This document shows positions 24,546-34,327 of a DNA stretch of 64,000 nucleotides, in pieces. The stretch comes from Bog-473 sp963807775 (lineage in GTDB: Bacteria > Actinomycetota > Acidimicrobiia > Acidimicrobiales > RAAP-2), in assembly GCA_963807775.1 (NCBI GenBank), contig CAWECY010000004.1, positions 124,001 through 188,000 on the forward strand, in the 5' to 3' direction. The translations under genes were made by a program, and so were the position numbers. The notes under the pieces are model-generated. The model was not told where the DNA came from, searched no databases, and was given only the letters and a program-made list of their open reading frames with translations. Numbering within the stretch: the stretch's first letter is position 1; each line of letters begins with the position of its first letter.

Positions 24546-26086
24546 GCGGCTTGTCCTTTCACGGGTCGGGTGGGGAGCTTGGGGGTCGACGCGACGGGAA
24601 GCGACCAGATGTGGACCATGGCATAGCTGCGCCAGGGTCGCCATGCTTCGGTCAGCGCGGCCAGGCCGGCCGGGTCGTCGGGCAGTCCCAGCGCGGCGGC
24701 GCCTCGACGGATGCCGAGGTCGCTCGGCATGAAAGCGTCGGGGTCGCGCAGCGCGCGCATGGCCACGTACTCGGCGGTCCACGGCCCGATACCGGGCAGA
24801 TCGATGAGCGAGCGGCGCAGCTCGGTCGGGTCCGCCCCGGGATCGATGACGACGTCACCGGCCTCCACCGCTTCGGCCAGAGCGACGAGCGCCCGCCGCC
24901 GTCCAGCCGGCATGGCGAACGCGGCCGGGTCGTGCCGGGCCAGGTCGATCAACGCGGCCGGGGTGGGGAACAGGTGGGTGACGCCGCCGTCCGCCTCGGG
25001 CAACACGTCGCCGGCCGCCTGCACGAGGCGACCGGCCACCGTGCGGGCCCCCGGCACCGAGACCTGCTGGCCGATGACGGCGCGGACGGCCAGTTCGAAG
25101 CCGTCGGCCGCGCCGGGCACGCGGCGGCCCGGGTCACGCTCCACCACGGGGCCCACCAGAGGATCGCCGCGCAACGCCTCCCACACCGCGACCGGATCGG
25201 CGTCGAGGTCCAGCAGCTGGCGACAGCGCGACACGGCCGTCGTGAGGTCGCGCAGGTCCGAGAGGCGCAGCTCGCCTTCGACGTAGGCGGGACCGGCGTC
25301 TCCGTCGCCCTCGGGAGCCGTCAGCGCGACGACACCGTGCCCGTGTGGAAGGCGCAGGCTGCGCCGGTAGGTGGCGCCGTCGAGGGACTCGACTCCGGGT
25401 AGGGCGCGCTGGCCGAGGAAGTCGAGGACCGACGCCGGGCTGAAGGGCCGGCGGCATGGCAGGCGGAGGCGGACGCCCTGCGGCAAGGCCGCCCCCGGTG
25501 TGCCCGGTTTGGCGCGCGCCGCCTTGGTGGCCCGGGCGCGCAGGCCGCTCGGGGTGTCGGCGAAGATCTGCCGCACCGTCTCGTTGCACTGGCGGACGCT
25601 GGCGAATCCGGCGGCGAAGGCGATGTGGGTGATGGCGAGGTCGGTCGTCTCGAGCAGAATGCGCGCCGTCTGGCTGCGCTGCGCCCGCGCAATGGCCAGC
25701 GGGCCCGTGCCCACCTCGGCTGTGATGAGGCGGTTGAGCTGGCGCGTGCTGTAGCCCAGACGATCGGCCAACCCCTCGACACCCACGCGATCGACCACAC
25801 CGTCGCGGATGAGCCGCATGGCGCGGGCCACGACGTCGGCCCGGATGTTCCACTCGGGCGAGCCGGGCGTGGCGTCGGGGCGGCAGCGCAGGCAGGCGCG
25901 GAAACCGGCCTGCTGGGCCGCGGCCGCGGTGGCGTAGAAGTGCATGTTCTCCCGCTTGGGCGTCCGGGCCGGGCAGCTCGGGCGGCAGTAGATCCCGGTC
26001 GAGGTCACGGCGCAGAAGAACCAGCCGTCGAAGCGGGCATCCTTGCTCTGTGCTGCCTGGTAGCAGCGGTCCTGGTCCTCGATCAC
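24542..26086 (-). CDS. alkA: Ada-type regulatory domain-AlkA DNA-3-methyladenine glycosylase fusion
   Basis: About 514 residues in four parts: Ada metal-binding domain (~5-85) with TGIYCRPSC and CLRCRP holding zinc and the methyl-accepting cysteine, AraC-type HTH (~90-185, including FASVRQCNETVRQIF), AlkA N-terminal domain (~195-300) and HhH-GPD glycosylase (~310-500) with LPGIGPWTAEYVAMRAL and the catalytic Asp in MPSDLGIRR. It excises alkylated purines and likely activates its own operon when methylated at the Ada cysteine. GTG 26086 places the start just before the Ada domain; an in-frame GTG 26116 is an alternative. Coupled to ogt. Confidence 0.93.
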   Translation of the reverse strand: MIEDQDRCYQAAQSKDARFDGWFFCAVTSTGIYCRPSCPARTPKRENMHFYATAAAAQQAGFRACLRCRPDATPGSPEWNIRADVVARAMRLIRDGVVDRVGVEGLADRLGYSTRQLNRLITAEVGTGPLAIARAQRSQTARILLETTDLAITHIAFAAGFASVRQCNETVRQIFADTPSGLRARATKAARAKPGTPGAALPQGVRLRLPCRRPFSPASVLDFLGQRALPGVESLDGATYRRSLRLPHGHGVVALTAPEGDGDAGPAYVEGELRLSDLRDLTTAVSRCRQLLDLDADPVAVWEALRGDPLVGPVVERDPGRRVPGAADGFELAVRAVIGQQVSVPGARTVAGRLVQAAGDVLPEADGGVTHLFPTPAALIDLARHDPAAFAMPAGRRRALVALAEAVEAGDVVIDPGADPTELRRSLIDLPGIGPWTAEYVAMRALRDPDAFMPSDLGIRRGAAALGLPDDPAGLAALTEAWRPWRSYAMVHIWSLPVASTPKLPTRPVKGQAA

Positions 26087-26266
26087 GGGTGCCAGCGTGG
26101 CACGCCGCCGTGACACTTACTGGCGGAAATCGGACATCACCGTTGGCCGGTCGGCCGAGCGAGCCAGCCGTCGGGCCGCTCCCGGAGGGCAGGCGGCGGC
26201 CCTGACAATTCCCTCACACTCTCACAACCCGGTTGTCAGCGGGCGGGACCACGCTGGAGGCATGGC

Positions 26267-27647
26267 GTGCACCACATCGCGCAAGGGGTCGGTCCGGGTG
26301 AGGCGGGGGTGCCGGTAGCCACCCAGGTGAGCGCCACCGATCTGGTGGCCCATCTCTTCCGGCGCGCCGGCTTCGGCGCGCTCCCGAGCGAACTCGCCAG
26401 GGCGACCTCCGCCGGCTACGACGCCACAGTGAGCACGCTCGTGGCGGGCCTGACCGCGCCCGACCCGGGTGCCGATGCCATCACCACGCCGGTCTTGAGC
26501 CCCGCCGAGCCCCTGGCCCAGTTGCGGCAGGACCCGACGGCCCGCAAGGCCTACGCCGCGCAGCTGCGCGCCCAGTTCGTCGAGCTGACGACCTGGTGGC
26601 TCAGCCGGATGCTGGCCACCTCGAATCCCCTCAAGGAGAAGCTGACGTTCCTTCTGCACGGGCACTTCCCGACTGCCATCTCCAAGGTCCGCTTCCCGGT
26701 CTACATGTACGACCAGAACCAGCTCTTCCGCACGCAGGGCAGCGGTGACTTCGACACCCTCACCCAAGCAGTCGCGCAAGACCCGGCCATGCTCATCTGG
26801 CTCGACGCCAACTCCAACAAGGCTTCGAACCCGAACGAGAACTTCGCCCGTGAGCTCATGGAGCGGTTCACCATGGGGGTCGGCACCTACACCCAGGCGG
26901 ACGTGCGCGCTGCGTCCTATTGCTTCACCGGTTGGCGGCTCGATCCGCGCACTGGCTCCTTCGACATCGCCGCCCGCCAGCACAGCGCCGCGCCGCAGAT
27001 GTTCCTCGGGGTCTCGGGCGTCAACACCGGCCAGCAGGTCATCGACATCGTCACGCAGAGCGACGTCTCGAGCCACTTCGTGCCCTCGCGCTTTTGGAGC
27101 TACCTCGCCTACCCGGTGACCCCGAGCGATCCGGTGGTGGCCGACCTGGCGCCCGGCTACGCCACCGACCGCAACCTCGGCAACCTGTTGACCGCCATCT
27201 TCCAGCACCCCGAGTTCACGCAGGCGCAGTCACTGCAGGGACTGATTAAACAACCGACCGAATACGTCGTCGGTACCTTGCGGGCGTTGGGCGTCACATC
27301 CAACGAGCTGCAGACCCGGCGGCCGGCCGAGCTGGTATCCGTGTTCGCCAACCTGGGCCAGGTCCTCTTCGATCCGCCCAGCGTCGGCGGCTGGCCCCAG
27401 AACAGCTACTGGCTCTCGACCTCCGCCGCGCTGGCGCGCTGGAAGTTCGCCCGCCAGGTGGCGCACACGACCGACATCTCGACGGTGGCCGACGCGTCAC
27501 CCGGCGACCGCGTGGACGCGGCCGCCGAGATGCTCACGGTCTCCAACTGGAGCGCCGGGACCGCGGCGTCCCTCCGAGCGCGCTGCGTCCGATCCGCCGA
27601 CCCTGGTCACCCTCGCCCTGGCGTCGCCCGAATACGTGAGCAATTGA
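26267..27647 (+). CDS. DUF1800 protein (frameshift near its 3' end)
   Basis: About 460 residues of the DUF1800 family, which in bacteria is almost always paired with DUF1501, as here. Typical segments are HLFRRAGFGALPSEL, a long helical region, LTFLLHGHFPTAISKVRF, NENFARELMERFTMGVGTYTQADV and ARAFTGW-like CFTGWRLDP. One extra base near 27570-27585 shifts the last ~25 codons; the other frame gives the normal family ending LALASPEYVSN with TGA at 27645-27647. The GTG start fits GGAGG eight bases upstream. Function is unknown; the pair is suspected to act at the cell envelope. Confidence 0.88.
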
Positions 27648-27660
27648 TGGAGGAGGAGCC

Positions 27661-29082
27661 GTGAGCGACCCGTCCTGGTTCGAACTGCCGCCGGTCGATC
27701 CCACCGCTCCGCTGGCGCCCGGCCTGCCCGAGGCGCTGCCGCCCTTCGACGCGCCACCGACACCGGACCCGCCGGCCCGCCGCCGCCGGCTTGACCGACG
27801 CGCCTTCCTCGGGCTGGCAGGTGGCGTCGGCGCGCTCGGCGCCCTGGGTGCCGTGTTCGGGCCGCGGGCCTGGGACGCGCTGTTCAGCGGCGACACCAAG
27901 GCGGCAGCCGGCGCGTTGGGGCAGGGCGAGGGGAACACGCTCGTGCTCCTCACCCTCTACGGCGGCAACGACGGGTTGAACACCGTCATCCCCTATGAGA
28001 ACCCGGCGTACGCCGCGGCCCGCGGGGCGCTGGCCGTCGAGGCCTCCAGCGTGCTGCCGTTGGCCGACGGCTTCGGTCTCCACGCCGGCATGCCCGGTTT
28101 CAAGAAGCTGTGGGACGCCAAGGAGCTCGCCATCGTGCACGGAGTCGGCTTCGCCGACCCGAACTACAGCCACTTCGAGTCCATGGACATCTGGCAGAGC
28201 GGGGACACCGACGCCTCCGTCTCGACCGGATGGCTCGGCCGCTGGCTCGACGGGACCAGGTCCAGCCCCCTGCGCGCCATCGCCCTGGGGCCGACGCTGC
28301 CCATGGCGCTCTCGGGCGAGCGCGTGCAGGGCGCAGCCATCCCCATCGGGCCGCTGGTTCTCCCGGGAGACGCTGCCGAGCAGGCCCTCTACGCCGCGCT
28401 GGCGCGGGCCGGCACGTCGGGCGCGCCGCTGGCGGTCGAGGCCGCCGCCTCCGACGCCGTGCTCCTCCAGCTCAACAAGCGCCTCGGCCCGATCCTCAAT
28501 CGCGGCACGACCGCGAACCCGTTGCACCTGTCGGACCTGGCGGCGGAGGAGCAGGACGCCGCCAGCGAGCTGGCCATCTCCAACGGCGGAGGCGGCCAAG
28601 CCGGGGGTGACGTGCTGGCGGTCCAACTCAGCGTCGTGGCCAACCTGATCCTGGCCGGCGCCAACGCCGACGTGTACAGCGTCGAGCTCGGCGGGTTCGA
28701 CACTCACGCCGACCAGGCGCCGGTGCAGAGCGCGCTGCTGTCGCAGCTCGACGGCGCCGTCACCGCGTTCGTCGACGCACTGCGCGGCACCCGCCGCGGC
28801 GCCCACACGACAGTGCTGATGTACACCGAGTTCGGTCGGCGGGTCGGCGGCAACGCCAGCAACGGCACCGACCACGGCTGGGCCAACGTGGCCTTCGTGG
28901 CCGGGCCCTCGGTCAAGGGCGGCTTCTACGGCGAGCCACCGAGCCTGACCAACCTGTCCGAAGGCAACACCGTTTACACGACGGACTTCCGCTCGCTCTA
29001 CGCCACCATGTTTGGTGAGGTGCTCGGCACCGATCCCAAGCCGTTCCTCGACGGATCGTTCCCACAGATCTCGCTCGTGTAG
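27661..29082 (+). CDS. DUF1501 protein with twin-arginine-type signal
   Basis: 473 residues. After a proline-rich N-terminus comes a Tat-like signal: RRRLDRRAFLGLAGGVGALG (~residues 40-60), so the mature protein is likely exported folded. The DUF1501 domain, a sulfatase/alkaline-phosphatase-like fold, shows LVLLTLYGGNDGLNTVIPY, HFESMDIWQSG, LGGFDTHADQ and MYTEFGRRVGGN. Metal binding by these Asp/His/Glu residues is likely but the reaction is unknown. The GTG start follows GGAGGAGG 14 bases after the natural stop of the DUF1800 gene, so the two form an operon. Confidence 0.92.
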   Translation: MSDPSWFELPPVDPTAPLAPGLPEALPPFDAPPTPDPPARRRRLDRRAFLGLAGGVGALGALGAVFGPRAWDALFSGDTKAAAGALGQGEGNTLVLLTLYGGNDGLNTVIPYENPAYAAARGALAVEASSVLPLADGFGLHAGMPGFKKLWDAKELAIVHGVGFADPNYSHFESMDIWQSGDTDASVSTGWLGRWLDGTRSSPLRAIALGPTLPMALSGERVQGAAIPIGPLVLPGDAAEQALYAALARAGTSGAPLAVEAAASDAVLLQLNKRLGPILNRGTTANPLHLSDLAAEEQDAASELAISNGGGGQAGGDVLAVQLSVVANLILAGANADVYSVELGGFDTHADQAPVQSALLSQLDGAVTAFVDALRGTRRGAHTTVLMYTEFGRRVGGNASNGTDHGWANVAFVAGPSVKGGFYGEPPSLTNLSEGNTVYTTDFRSLYATMFGEVLGTDPKPFLDGSFPQISLV

Positions 29083-29381
29083 GTCTGCTTCCCAAGGGGT
29101 ACGCCAATAAACGCGATGCGGGTAACGCTCCACCCGGAACAGCAGCCAGATTCGCCAAGCGCGTCGGGGGCGGACTCCGCCCACAGGTGTGCCGCCGATC
29201 CGTCCGTCAGGCTGGACCACCCCGGAGGCACAAGAGAGGTGTGGTGGTGGTACGACTCCGCGGCGTGGGGTACCCACCTTGGACGCCGTGCGGACTCCGG
29301 GCAGACTGCAGGCGGAGGGTCAGGTTGGCACGAGCCGATTGCAGTGGACGTCAAGCCCCACCAGTGAGGCAGGCTCGGTAG
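29083..29381. other. Intergenic region, no gene seen
   Basis: 299 bases between DUF1501 and the permease gene. Translations on either strand are not protein-like and no hairpin with a T-tract is visible. It probably contains the promoter of the permease gene. Confidence 0.5.
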
Positions 29382-31892
29382 GTGACCGGGCAGCTGGTCC
29401 AGGTCTCGCGGTACCGCTTCCGGGCCACTTTCAGGCGCCGCTGGGGGGCCTACCTGTCCCTGGTGCTCCTGATCGGGCTCATCGGCGGTCTGGCCATGGG
29501 AGCGCTCGCGGCCGCCCGGCGCACGGAGTCGTCGTTCCCAACCTTCTTGGCCAGCACCAACCCGTCCAACCTCAGCCTGGGTACGGCGCTCTGGGACCCG
29601 GCCCTCGGCTACACCACCGGCTACGACGGCGCCCTGGTAGCGAAGATCTCCCACTTGCCCGACGTGCGCCGGGCCGCGAGCTACGCCGACATCTACAGCG
29701 TGCCGCTCGCCAGTGACGGGCAGCCGACAAAGGCTGCGGAAGTCGCCAACTTCGACGTGCAGGGAAGCGTCGGTGGCCTCTACTTCACCGAGGACCGAGT
29801 GAGCGTCGTGCAGGGGCACATGGCAGACCCGAACCGGGCCGACCAGATCATGATGACCGTCGTTGCCGCGCGCGAACTGGGTCTGCACGTCGGCCAGACC
29901 GTTCCCTGGGGCACCTACGCAAACTCCCAATTCAGCGACACCGGGGGTGGCCCGCCGTCGACGCCGGCGATCCGCCACAACCTCACCCTTGTCGGGACGG
30001 TGGTCCTCAACAACACCGTCGTACAGGACGACATCGACGCCAACAGTGCGACGACTGTCATCCTCACCCCGGTCCTTACGCGCCAGCTGCTCAACTGCTG
30101 TTCGAATTTCTCGTTTACCTACCTCCAACTCGACCACGGAAGCAGCGACGTGAGCAGGGTCGAGGCGGAGGTCGAGCACGTCATCCCGGCTGTCCTCCCC
30201 TACGACTTCTATGACGCCTCCATCGACGTCACCAAGGCCCAGAACGCCATCAAGCCCGAGGCCATCGCCCTCGGCGTGTTCGGCCTCATCGCGGCGCTGG
30301 CGGCGTTGTTGATCGCGGGCCAGGTCATCGGGCGGCAGCGGAGTTTCTTGGCCCAGGAGGAGCAGACGCTGCGCGCGCTCGGTGCCGGCCCGGCGATGAC
30401 CGCAGCCGACGGATTGCTCGGGATCATGGGCGCCATCGTGCTGGGTGCGCTGCTGGCTGGGCTGGTTGCCGTGGCGCTCTCGCCACTGGCTCCGTTGGGC
30501 CCCGTCCGCCCCTTCGACCCTGACCGGGGCATCAATCTCGACTGGACCGTGCTCGGCCTGGGCATGCTGGTACTCATCGTCGTCCTGGGCTGGGTGGCGG
30601 TGGTGCTGGCTGTGCAGCGGTCGCCGCACCGGGCCGGCGGATGGGGTAGCCGCCCCCGTGCTCCGTCACGCGTGGCCGGGGTCGCCGCGTCGGCGGGCCT
30701 GCCCGTCTCGGCCGTCACCGGCATCCGCTTCGCCCTCGAGCCGGGGGCGGAAGCAGACTCGGTGCCGGTGCGCTCCGCCATTCTCGGTGCCGCGCTGACC
30801 ATTGTGGTCGTCGTTGCCACCGTCGTGTTCGGCGCCAGCCTCAACTCGCTCGTGTCGCACCCACGCCTGTATGGATGGACCTGGAACTACGCCGTGCTCG
30901 CCGGTGGTGGGGCCGGGGACGTTCCCGGGGCGCTGTCGGCCACCCTGTTGGACCACGACCCGAGTGTGGCCGCGTGGTCCGGGTACTACTTCGGCAACCT
31001 GCAGATCGACGGCCAAACCGTCCCTGTCATGGGCGGGTCGCCGGGTGCATCGGTGGCCCCGCCGGTCCTGACCGGCCACGGCTTGGGCAACTCCGACCAG
31101 ATCGTGCTCGCACCGAGCACGCTGGCTGAAATCCACAAGGTGGTCGGCGACACCGTGACGGTCCGCTACGGCACGACCACTCCGCATCGCCTCCAGATCG
31201 TCGGCACCGCCACCATGCCCGCCGTGGGCGTGGGAGGCGTCACCGGTCACCCCTCTCTGGGCACGGGAGCGGTCGTGCCCTACCAGCTCTTCCCTCCGTC
31301 GGTGCGCAACCAGTTCGACCTGTCCCCGACGGGCCCCAACGCCATCTTCGTCCGCCTCAAGCCGGGGGTGGACGCCACGACGGCGCTGCGAGGGTTGAAC
31401 CGCATCGCAGCCAAGGTGTCGCTCCCCACCAATTACCCGAGCGTCGTGCTCGCCGCGCAACGCCCGGCGGAGATCGTCAACTACCGGTCGATGGGCGCCA
31501 CCCCACTCATCCTGGGCCTCGGGCTGACGGTCGGGGCAGTGACCGCGCTGGGCCTCACGCTGATCGCGTCCGTACGTCGGCGGCGGCGTTCCATGGCCAT
31601 GCTCAGCGCACTCGGGTTCACGAGCCGCCAGCTGGCTCTGAGCGTGGCGTGGCAGTCGAGCGTCGCGGTGGTCATCGGCCTCGTCGTCGGTGTGCCGCTC
31701 GGGATCGTCTTGGGGCGCGTGCTGTGGGACGTCTTCGCTGACAACATCTACGTCGTGCCAAGCCCGACCGTGGCGACCCTCCCGGTCGTCGCGGTCGCGG
31801 TGGGTGCCCTCGTCCTAGGCAACCTCGTGGCCGCCATCCCGGGGCGCATCGCGGCCCGTACGCCGGCCGCGCTGCTGTTGCGGACCGAGTAA
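29382..31892 (+). CDS. FtsX/MacB-type ABC transporter permease without adjacent ATPase
   Basis: 836 residues. One N-terminal membrane helix (~22-44), a large extracytoplasmic MacB_PCD-like region, three helices around 290-410, a second extracytoplasmic region (~450-690), and three C-terminal helices (~700-830). Two FtsX units are recognisable by RSFLAQEEQTLRALGAGPAM and RRRSMAMLSALGFTSRQLAL. Such permeases move lipids, lipoproteins or peptides by mechanotransmission and need an ATPase partner. No ATPase gene lies on either side, so the partner must be elsewhere. GTG start 29382 with weak upstream site. Confidence 0.88.
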   Translation: MTGQLVQVSRYRFRATFRRRWGAYLSLVLLIGLIGGLAMGALAAARRTESSFPTFLASTNPSNLSLGTALWDPALGYTTGYDGALVAKISHLPDVRRAASYADIYSVPLASDGQPTKAAEVANFDVQGSVGGLYFTEDRVSVVQGHMADPNRADQIMMTVVAARELGLHVGQTVPWGTYANSQFSDTGGGPPSTPAIRHNLTLVGTVVLNNTVVQDDIDANSATTVILTPVLTRQLLNCCSNFSFTYLQLDHGSSDVSRVEAEVEHVIPAVLPYDFYDASIDVTKAQNAIKPEAIALGVFGLIAALAALLIAGQVIGRQRSFLAQEEQTLRALGAGPAMTAADGLLGIMGAIVLGALLAGLVAVALSPLAPLGPVRPFDPDRGINLDWTVLGLGMLVLIVVLGWVAVVLAVQRSPHRAGGWGSRPRAPSRVAGVAASAGLPVSAVTGIRFALEPGAEADSVPVRSAILGAALTIVVVVATVVFGASLNSLVSHPRLYGWTWNYAVLAGGGAGDVPGALSATLLDHDPSVAAWSGYYFGNLQIDGQTVPVMGGSPGASVAPPVLTGHGLGNSDQIVLAPSTLAEIHKVVGDTVTVRYGTTTPHRLQIVGTATMPAVGVGGVTGHPSLGTGAVVPYQLFPPSVRNQFDLSPTGPNAIFVRLKPGVDATTALRGLNRIAAKVSLPTNYPSVVLAAQRPAEIVNYRSMGATPLILGLGLTVGAVTALGLTLIASVRRRRRSMAMLSALGFTSRQLALSVAWQSSVAVVIGLVVGVPLGIVLGRVLWDVFADNIYVVPSPTVATLPVVAVAVGALVLGNLVAAIPGRIAARTPAALLLRTE

Positions 31893-31959
31893 GACAGCGC
31901 GCGCCGGGTCGACTGATTCGGGTGATGCGTTAAGTCGAGCGCGAGTGTTGGTGCGTATG

Positions 31960-33072
31960 TCAGTGCCCGAGGGCGTCGGCCAGCACCAGGCGCCGGTGCG
32001 TGGCGGCGTCGCCCCAGGCCCGCGACAGGGCCCACGTGCGCTTCAAGAAGAAGTGGAGGTCGCACTCCCACGTATAGCCGATGGCGCCGTGGACCTGCAG
32101 GGCAACGCGGGCGGCCAGGTCGGCCGCGTCCGACGCCATCGCCTTGGCCATGGACGCGTCGTGCGAGAGGGTCGGTTGGGCCGTGGCGAGCGACCAGGCG
32201 GCGCGGTAGGTGGCGGGCCGGGCGAACTCGAGGGCGACCCGGGCGTTGGCCAGGAGATGCTTGACGGCCTGGAAGCTGCCGATCGGCTGGCCGAACTGGT
32301 GGCGCTCCTTGGCGTAGTCGGCGGCCAGGGCCACCATGCGGTCGGCCAGACCGACCAGCAGGGCGGCGGTGCCGGCGGCGGCGCGGTCGGCCAGGAGGGA
32401 CACCGCCGCCTCGGCGGCCACGCCGTAGGCGAGCAGGGTGTCGGAGCCGAGGGGCCAGTGCACGGTGGACAGGTCGCGCGACGAACTCAGCGCCGGTGCG
32501 GGGTGCACGGTGCAGGCGGTGCGCGGGATCACGTGCAGCTGCCAGCCGGACTCGCTGTCGCGGCACGCCAGCAGCAGCAGCCCGGCGTCGCGGGCACCCA
32601 CCACGCGAGGCGTGCGCAACGTGCCGTCGGCCGACACCACGGATGGGGAGACGAGCCCCGCCGCGGTGACATCAACGCCGCCGACGCCGAACATGGCGCC
32701 GGCGGCGACCAGGTCGGCCAGCGAGTCGGTGGCGGCCGGGTCGGGCAGCAGGGCGGACAGCGTGGGAGCGGCCAGCCCGGCCGTCTCGAGCAGGGGCTCG
32801 GGCAGGCCGGCGTAGCCCGCCTCCTCCAGCAGGCCGACCAGGTCGACGTCGCTCAGCCCGAGCCCCCCGACGGACTCGGGCACGACCAGGGCGGGTGCGC
32901 CCAACTCGGCCAGCACGCTCCAGCGGGCGCGGGCCTGCTCGGCGCGTGCCGATGGGCCGGCCACCTCGAAGGCGCGCAGCGCCTCGACGGTGCACTCGGC
33001 CCAGAAGACCGTGCGCACGGTGTGGCGCAGCTCGAGCTGCTCGTCGGAGAAGGCGAAGTCCACGGTGTCCAC
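31960..33072 (-). CDS. Acyl-CoA dehydrogenase subunit, steroid-type heteromer
   Basis: 371 residues of the acyl-CoA dehydrogenase family (FAD flavoprotein). N-terminal helical domain from DFAFSDEQLELRHTVR, middle beta domain around 120-215, C-terminal helices with KERHQFGQPIGSFQAVKHLLA and GAIGYTWECDLHFFLKR. The central domain is shortened and lacks the usual long FAD/substrate loops, as in the alpha2beta2 enzymes of mycobacterial cholesterol catabolism that need a partner. The partner is presumably the next gene upstream, whose stop lies eight bases before this GTG. Start chosen because the family N-terminus begins there. Confidence 0.88.
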   Translation of the reverse strand: MDTVDFAFSDEQLELRHTVRTVFWAECTVEALRAFEVAGPSARAEQARARWSVLAELGAPALVVPESVGGLGLSDVDLVGLLEEAGYAGLPEPLLETAGLAAPTLSALLPDPAATDSLADLVAAGAMFGVGGVDVTAAGLVSPSVVSADGTLRTPRVVGARDAGLLLLACRDSESGWQLHVIPRTACTVHPAPALSSSRDLSTVHWPLGSDTLLAYGVAAEAAVSLLADRAAAGTAALLVGLADRMVALAADYAKERHQFGQPIGSFQAVKHLLANARVALEFARPATYRAAWSLATAQPTLSHDASMAKAMASDAADLAARVALQVHGAIGYTWECDLHFFLKRTWALSRAWGDAATHRRLVLADALGH

Positions 33073-33080
33073 GCGCTCGC

Positions 33081-34226
33081 TCAGCGGGGCAGGCCGAGCA
33101 GGCGCTCGGCCACGACGTTGCGCTGGATCTCGTTGGTCCCGGCGTAGATGGGGCCGGCCAGCGAGAACAGGTAGCCGTCGAGCCACTCGCCGGGCGCGCC
33201 CGCCTCGAGCAGCTCGGCCTCGGGACCCAACAGGTCGAGCGCGGCGCGGTGGATGGCCACGTCGGTCTCGGACCAGAAGATCTTGTTGGCGCTGGCCTCG
33301 GCCCCGACGGCGTGGCCGCGGGCCACCTTGGTGGCCGTCCAGTACGTGTGCAGCCGGTAGGCCTCGGCGTGCATGTGGGCCAGGGCGACGGCGTCGGCGG
33401 AGGCGGGTGGGCCGCCGCGCTGATGGAAGAGCTCCAAGAGGCGGTCGGCTGCCTCGGTGTAGCGGGCCGGGCTACGCAGCGAGAGGCCGCGCTCGGAACC
33501 GGCCGTGGCCATGGCGACGGACCAGCCGGCACCGACCTCGCCCAGCACCTGGTCGTCGGGCACCTCGACGTTGTCGAAGAAGATCTCGGCGAATCCCGTC
33601 TCACCGTCGATCTGAGGGATGGGGCGCACGGTGACGCCCGGCGCGTCCATGGGGATCAGGAAGTAGGTCAGGCCGCGGTGGCGCTCGGCCTCGGGGTCGG
33701 TGCGGAAGATGCCGAAGCACCACTCGGCGAACGCGCCGCGGCTGGCCCACGTCTTCTGGCCGCTGAGCCGCCAGCCGTCGCCGGCCGCGTTGCGCACGGC
33801 GCGCGAGCGGATGCCGGCCAGGTCGCTGCCGGCGTCGGGCTCGGACCAGCCCTGGCACCAGATCTCGTCACCGGCGGCCATGGGCGGGAGGTAGCGCGCC
33901 TTCTGGGCGTCGGTGCCGTACTCGAGCATCGTCGGCGCCAGCAGGAAGACGCCGTTCTGGCTGACGCGCTTGGGGGCGCGGGCGCGGTAGTACTCCTCCT
34001 CGAAGACCAGCCACTCGAAGAGGCCGAGGTCGCGCCCGCCGTACTCGGTCGGCCAGCTCACGACGGACCAGCGGTCCTCGAACATGGTGCGTTCCCAGGC
34101 CCGGTGGGCCTCGAAGCCGTGAGCCGTATCGAAGGAGGGGAGGGCGTCGGGCGGCACGTGGGCCGCCAGCCAGGCGCGGGCCTCGGCGCGGAACGCCTCG
34201 TGCTCGACGCTGAAGGTCAGGTCCAT
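33081..34226 (-). CDS. Acyl-CoA dehydrogenase, partner subunit
   Basis: 381 residues with the full ACAD layout: DLTFSVEHEAFRAEARAWL at the start, WCQGWSEPDAGSDLAGI (flavin/substrate loop) near 125, TWASRGAFAEWCF, and the C-terminal signature IYAGTNEIQRNVVAERLLGLPR. In ordinary ACADs the catalytic Glu is in YEGT; here that residue is Ala, as in FadE29-type subunits of steroid heteromers, where the base is supplied elsewhere. This supports a two-gene enzyme with 31960-33072. It is read in the same direction as the esterase at 34328, 101 bases away. Confidence 0.9.
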   Translation of the reverse strand: MDLTFSVEHEAFRAEARAWLAAHVPPDALPSFDTAHGFEAHRAWERTMFEDRWSVVSWPTEYGGRDLGLFEWLVFEEEYYRARAPKRVSQNGVFLLAPTMLEYGTDAQKARYLPPMAAGDEIWCQGWSEPDAGSDLAGIRSRAVRNAAGDGWRLSGQKTWASRGAFAEWCFGIFRTDPEAERHRGLTYFLIPMDAPGVTVRPIPQIDGETGFAEIFFDNVEVPDDQVLGEVGAGWSVAMATAGSERGLSLRSPARYTEAADRLLELFHQRGGPPASADAVALAHMHAEAYRLHTYWTATKVARGHAVGAEASANKIFWSETDVAIHRAALDLLGPEAELLEAGAPGEWLDGYLFSLAGPIYAGTNEIQRNVVAERLLGLPR

Positions 34227-34327
34227 GGGGTCAGGTCCATAGGGCGCAGCGAATCTGACACAGCTGCCTCCGGGTTGCCAAGGTCGGAGGCCGGCGCCCG
34301 CACGGCGGCCGGCTCAGGGAGACGGGG

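Noticed and set aside
31893..31959. CTGATTCGG sequence near 31913 as a third copy of the steroid operator
   Set aside because: The second half-site TCAG is missing and it lies between convergent gene ends, not in a promoter.
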